A stretch of DNA of 7,305 nucleotides, from NCBI GenBank assembly GCA_947458525.1, contig CANHAG010000054.1, positions 1 through 7,305 of the forward strand, in the 5' to 3' direction. Every line of letters starts with the position of its first letter. Positions within the stretch are counted from its first letter, which is position 1. This DNA is from Rhodospirillaceae bacterium. Lineage in GTDB: Bacteria > Pseudomonadota > Alphaproteobacteria > Rickettsiales > UBA3002. The position numbers and the translations under genes were made by a program. The notes under the pieces were generated by a model. It did no database searches, was not told the DNA's origin, and saw nothing but the letters and a program-made list of their open reading frames with translations. Positions 4,336 through 7,305 of this stretch are shown here, one piece after another.

Positions 4336-7212
4336 TTACTGCGCGAGCGCTGCTTTGACCGCCGCGATTGCGTCGGCAAGCCGGCCTGCCTCCGGCCCGC
4401 CCGCTTGCGCGAAATCGGGCTTGCCGCCGCCACCTTGCCCGCCCACCGCGGCAGCGGCGGCGCGCACCAGCGCCGGTGCATCCGCTTTCGCGTTTTTCCC
4501 TACCGCCACGATGATATTCGCCTTGCCCTCAAAGCTTGAGGCCAGCGCAATCACGCAATCGGCATGTTTCTGCTGCAGGCCATTTGCCAGTTCGCGCAGC
4601 GATTTGGCGTCGAGTTCACCAAAAATTTTATGGGCGAATTGAATTGCGCCAACAGGTTCAATCGTAAGCTCTGCCGCACTGCCACCACTGCCGCCGAGGG
4701 CGGCCTGTTTCTTCGCTTCCTGCAATTGTTTTTCGAGCTTCTTTTTTTCGTCCATCAGTGCGGAGATTTTTTCATTCAAATCTTCCGGTTTTACTTTCAA
4801 CTCTCCGGCCAGTTGCTGCAGGCGTTTTTCCTGTTCGGCAAGATGGGCAAATGCGCCTGCTTGCGTCACCGCCTCAATCCGGCGGATGCCCGCGGCCACC
4901 GAGGATTCCGTAAGGATACGGAAAAGCCCAATATCGCCCGTGCGCGCCACATGCGTACCGCCGCAAAGTTCGACGGAGTAGGGGAGTGTTGTTTTTATCC
5001 CCCCCGTTTGCGCCTCTTTTTTTATCCCCCCCGCAGGCGGGGGGGAGGTAAGGGGGGGAATTACCGCGCCGCTTGCGCCAGCCTCAAGATTCCCCCCTCC
5101 TGCTCCCCCCGCTTGCGGGGGGAGGGTTTTTTGCATCCCTCCCGTTTGCGCCTCTTCTTTTATCCCCCCCGCTTGAGGGGGGAGTGAAGAAAGTGGCGCT
5201 TGCGGGGGGAGTGAATGAGTGCGCGGTGAGGAAGAAATACCCATTGTCAGCACGCGCACTTCCTCGCCATATTTTTCACCAAAAAGCGCCATCGCGCCCG
5301 CTTCCATGGCCTCTTTCGGGGTCATGAGTTTGGTGGAGACTTCCGAATTTTCCCAGATGAGGTGGTTGACCTCCTGCTCGATGCTGTCCAGCTCCTCGCG
5401 CGTGATCTGGCGCGGGTGGGTGATGTCGAACCGCAGGCGGTCTTCCGCCACGAGCGAGCCTTTCTGCGTCACATGCTCCCCCAGTTTCCGGCGCAGTGCC
5501 GCATGCAGCAGATGGGTGGCGGAATGATTTGCGCGGATGCGGTCGCGCCGTGCGGCATCGACCGTGAGGGTGATTGTATCCCCCACCGCCAGCGTGCCGG
5601 TTTCTAACGTGACCCTGTGCAGATGCATGGCCTCAAGCGGCCTCGTGGTATCGGTAATGCAGCCATTTGTGCCCTTGCCGGTGAAGCGGCCTGAGTCGCC
5701 CACCTGACCGCCGGATTCAGCATAAAACGGGGTCTGGTTGACAAGCAGATATCCGCTCTCGCCTGCGTTCAGGCTTGCTACTTCCTTACCCTCCTTCACC
5801 AGCGCGGTGACGATGGCCTGAGCCTCCGTCATCCGGTAGCCGAGAAACTCCGTCGCACCGAGCTTGTCTTTAAGGGTAAACCATAGCGCGTTCGTTGCCG
5901 AATCCCCTGAACCTTTATGCGCCTCGCGCGCGCGCTGGCGCTGGGCTTCCATAGCCGACTCAAAGCCGGCGAGATCGACCGTAATTGCATCTGCCCGCAA
6001 AATATCCTGCGTTAAATCGAGCGGGAATCCGTAGGTGTCATAGAGCTTGAACGCCACATCGCCGGGGAAGATTTTGGCACCCAGCTTCCCGCGCTCTTCC
6101 TCCAGCAGCTTCAGCCCGCGCTCAAGCGTCTGGCGGAAGCGTTCTTCTTCGAGCTTCAGGGTTTCGGTGATGATTGCCTGCGCCCGCACCAGCTCAGGGT
6201 AGGCCTGCCCCATCTGCTGCACGAGGGTGGGCACAAGCCGGTACATGAGCGGATCTTTCGCCCCCAGTATATGGGCGTGGCGCATGGCGCGGCGCATGAT
6301 CCGCCGCAGTACATAGCCGCGGCCTTCATTGCCGGGCAATACACCATCCGCAATCAGAAATCCCGAGGCGCGTAAGTGATCAGCAATGACGCGGTGAGAA
6401 ACGCGTGACTCGTGGCGCGTGTTACGTGACTCGTGTTCGGAAGCCGCAATCAAGGTTTTGAACAGGTCAATATCGTAATTATCATGCACGCCCTGCAATA
6501 CGGCGGTAACGCGCTCAAGCCCCATGCCGGTATCAATCGAGGGTTTGGGAAGGGGAATGCGCGTGTCCTTATCTTTCTGCTCATACTGCATGAAGACAAG
6601 ATTCCAGATTTCGATGAAGCGGTCGCCATCTGCATCCTTACTGCCTGGGGGGCCGCCGGGAATATGCGCGCCGTGATCGTAGAAAATTTCGGAGCAGGGG
6701 CCGCAGGGGCCGGTATCACCCATCGCCCAGAAATTATCACTTGTCGGGATGCGGATGATTTTATCTTCCGGCAGACCGGCGATTTTCTTCCATAAACCGA
6801 ACGCCTCATCATCCGTATGATAGACGGTGACGCAGAGTTTTTCTTTGGGCAGCCCCCAGGTTTTGGTAATCAGCTCCCACGCATGGGTAATCGCGCCTTC
6901 CTTGAAATAATCGCCGAAGGAGAAATTCCCGAGCATCTCAAAAAACGTGTGATGCCGTGCGGTATAGCCGACATTATCAAGGTCGTTATGCTTGCCGCCC
7001 GCGCGCACGCATTTCTGGCTGGTGGCCGCACGTGGCGGCTGGGGCGGTTGCTCCAGCCCGGTGAAGATGTTTTTGAACTGGTTCATCCCCGCATTGGTGA
7101 ACATCAGGGTCGGGTCGTTATGTGGCACAAGCGAGGAGGAGGGCAGGGGCGTGTGCCCGTGCGCGCGGAAATATTGGAGAAACGATGCGCGGATATCGGA
7201 AAGTGACTGCAT
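4336..7212 (-). CDS. alaS: Alanyl-tRNA synthetase with repeat-derived in-frame insertion
   Basis: 958 residues, against 876 in E. coli. It charges tRNA-Ala and hydrolyses Ser- and Gly-tRNA-Ala. The class II catalytic core runs from residue 1 to about 240 ([58 protein letters not shown], and motif 3 [10 protein letters not shown]). A helical tRNA-recognition domain follows. The editing domain has both metal motifs, H563-SAT-H567 and C750-GGT-H754. A coiled coil (about 790-838) and the C-Ala domain with [16 protein letters not shown] (924-939) complete the protein. Residues 659-744 are a Pro/Gly/Ala/Gln-rich insertion translated from palindromic repeats; most relatives have only a short loop here. 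All catalytic and editing residues flanking it are intact, and the frame is preserved, so the gene is probably functional. The ATG at 7212 gives the standard N-terminus; a TTG six codons upstream is possible but adds nothing conserved. No clear Shine-Dalgarno is visible. Confidence 0.96.
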   Translation of the reverse strand: MQSLSDIRASFLQYFRAHGHTPLPSSSLVPHNDPTLMFTNAGMNQFKNIFTGLEQPPQPPRAATSQKCVRAGGKHNDLDNVGYTARHHTFFEMLGNFSFGDYFKEGAITHAWELITKTWGLPKEKLCVTVYHTDDEAFGLWKKIAGLPEDKIIRIPTSDNFWAMGDTGPCGPCSEIFYDHGAHIPGGPPGSKDADGDRFIEIWNLVFMQYEQKDKDTRIPLPKPSIDTGMGLERVTAVLQGVHDNYDIDLFKTLIAASEHESRNTRHESRVSHRVIADHLRASGFLIADGVLPGNEGRGYVLRRIMRRAMRHAHILGAKDPLMYRLVPTLVQQMGQAYPELVRAQAIITETLKLEEERFRQTLERGLKLLEEERGKLGAKIFPGDVAFKLYDTYGFPLDLTQDILRADAITVDLAGFESAMEAQRQRAREAHKGSGDSATNALWFTLKDKLGATEFLGYRMTEAQAIVTALVKEGKEVASLNAGESGYLLVNQTPFYAESGGQVGDSGRFTGKGTNGCITDTTRPLEAMHLHRVTLETGTLAVGDTITLTVDAARRDRIRANHSATHLLHAALRRKLGEHVTQKGSLVAEDRLRFDITHPRQITREELDSIEQEVNHLIWENSEVSTKLMTPKEAMEAGAMALFGEKYGEEVRVLTMGISSSPRTHSLPPQAPLSSLPPQAGGIKEEAQTGGMQKTLPPQAGGAGGGNLEAGASGAVIPPLTSPPPAGGIKKEAQTGGIKTTLPYSVELCGGTHVARTGDIGLFRILTESSVAAGIRRIEAVTQAGAFAHLAEQEKRLQQLAGELKVKPEDLNEKISALMDEKKKLEKQLQEAKKQAALGGSGGSAAELTIEPVGAIQFAHKIFGELDAKSLRELANGLQQKHADCVIALASSFEGKANIIVAVGKNAKADAPALVRAAAAAVGGQGGGGKPDFAQAGGPEAGRLADAIAAVKAALAQ
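4981..5238. repeat. Nested palindromic repeat cluster inserted in frame in alaS
   Basis: 258 bp (86 codons) of C/G-run hairpins within the AlaRS editing domain. A full two-armed element lies at about 5026-5126: a 9-bp-stem hairpin (5026-5045), an inner 9-bp stem (5053-5061 with 5089-5097), and a 10-bp-stem hairpin with loop TT (5103-5124). It has the same layout as the element at 620-714. A segment of about 50 bp is duplicated at 4997-5047 and 5135-5184, 138 bp apart and in frame; both copies encode a GGIK-[EK]-EAQTGG peptide. A smaller unit repeats after 27 bp (5171 and 5198), encoding LPPQA twice. There is no stop codon in the alaS frame. Confidence 0.9.
6404..6435. repeat. 21-bp-spaced direct repeat inside alaS ([11 protein letters not shown])
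   Basis: CGTGACTCGTG occurs at 6404-6414 and again at 6425-6435, exactly 21 bp apart. On the coding strand it reads [11 protein letters not shown] (AlaRS residues 260-270), between FKTLIAAS and the conserved [11 protein letters not shown]. coli AlaRS has an unrelated variable loop of about the same length here, so the repeat occupies a tolerant surface loop. Confidence 0.6.
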
Positions 7213-7305
7213 TGCGCTATTTGGCCGCAAACTTCTGAATTGGCAAGAGCGTTGTGAAAGGCCTTAACCGCGTTGCGGGCTTTGTGCCTGAGCGCCGCGA
7301 CCGGC
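7213..7305. other. Region upstream of alaS, no assignable gene
   Basis: 93 bp to the right edge. On the minus strand one frame is open from the edge to a TAA at 7266-7264 (13 residues), which could be the end of a gene upstream of alaS. On the plus strand a GTG at 7254 opens a frame to the edge, which could be the start of a divergent gene. Neither is long enough to recognise. No convincing alaS promoter is visible. Confidence 0.3.

Noticed and set aside
4981..5238. CRISPR array or frameshifted alaS
   Set aside because: The repeats are uneven, self-complementary and lack unique spacers of constant size. The alaS frame is open throughout and its C-terminal domains follow intact, so it is an in-frame insertion.
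7254..7305. Divergent plus-strand gene starting at GTG 7254
   Set aside because: Only 17 codons are in the window, with no clear ribosome site or recognisable sequence; it cannot be supported.

Overview
The window reads as chromosomal DNA of a moderately GC-rich alphaproteobacterium. The AlaRS and the long isocitrate dehydrogenase (490 residues, Rickettsia/Thermus-type with a C-terminal extension) both look alphaproteobacterial, and GC-rich palindromic repeats are scattered through the region. The assignment rests on sequence character alone; no database was searched.

Layout, left to right. (1) 1-560, minus strand: the N-terminal 186 residues of a DegT/DnrJ/EryC1/StrS (PglE-like) sugar aminotransferase that runs off the left edge. 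(2) 641-1324, minus: a PglC-like phosphoglycosyl transferase whose last codons and stop lie inside a palindromic repeat (620-714). (3) 1388-2014, plus: a PglD-like sugar N-acetyltransferase, divergent from pglC. (4) 2016-3488, minus: isocitrate dehydrogenase, ending one base from the acetyltransferase. (5) 3509-3601: a 93-bp palindromic repeat in the icd leader. (6) 3743-4333, plus: an unrecognised 196-residue protein with an internal twin-arginine-like motif and one hydrophobic segment. (7) 4336-7212, minus: alaS, 958 codons, carrying an in-frame insertion of about 86 codons made of the same repeat family, placed just before the editing-domain CGGTH motif. (8) 7213-7305: a short stretch with no gene I can assign.

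The three sugar genes match the three consecutive steps aminotransferase, N-acetyltransferase and Und-P sugar-1-phosphate transferase of the UDP-diNAc-bacillosamine (Pgl) route. They would make and load the first sugar of a surface glycan or glycoprotein glycan; the 4,6-dehydratase (PglF) is not in view. The other recognisable genes are housekeeping (TCA cycle, tRNA charging).

The main point of interest is the repeat biology. A two-armed, GC-rich palindromic element occurs at the 3' end of pglC, where it supplies the stop codon and a new C-terminal tail. A related copy sits inside the essential gene alaS without breaking the reading frame. I see no defence system, phage gene, tRNA, rRNA or CRISPR array.
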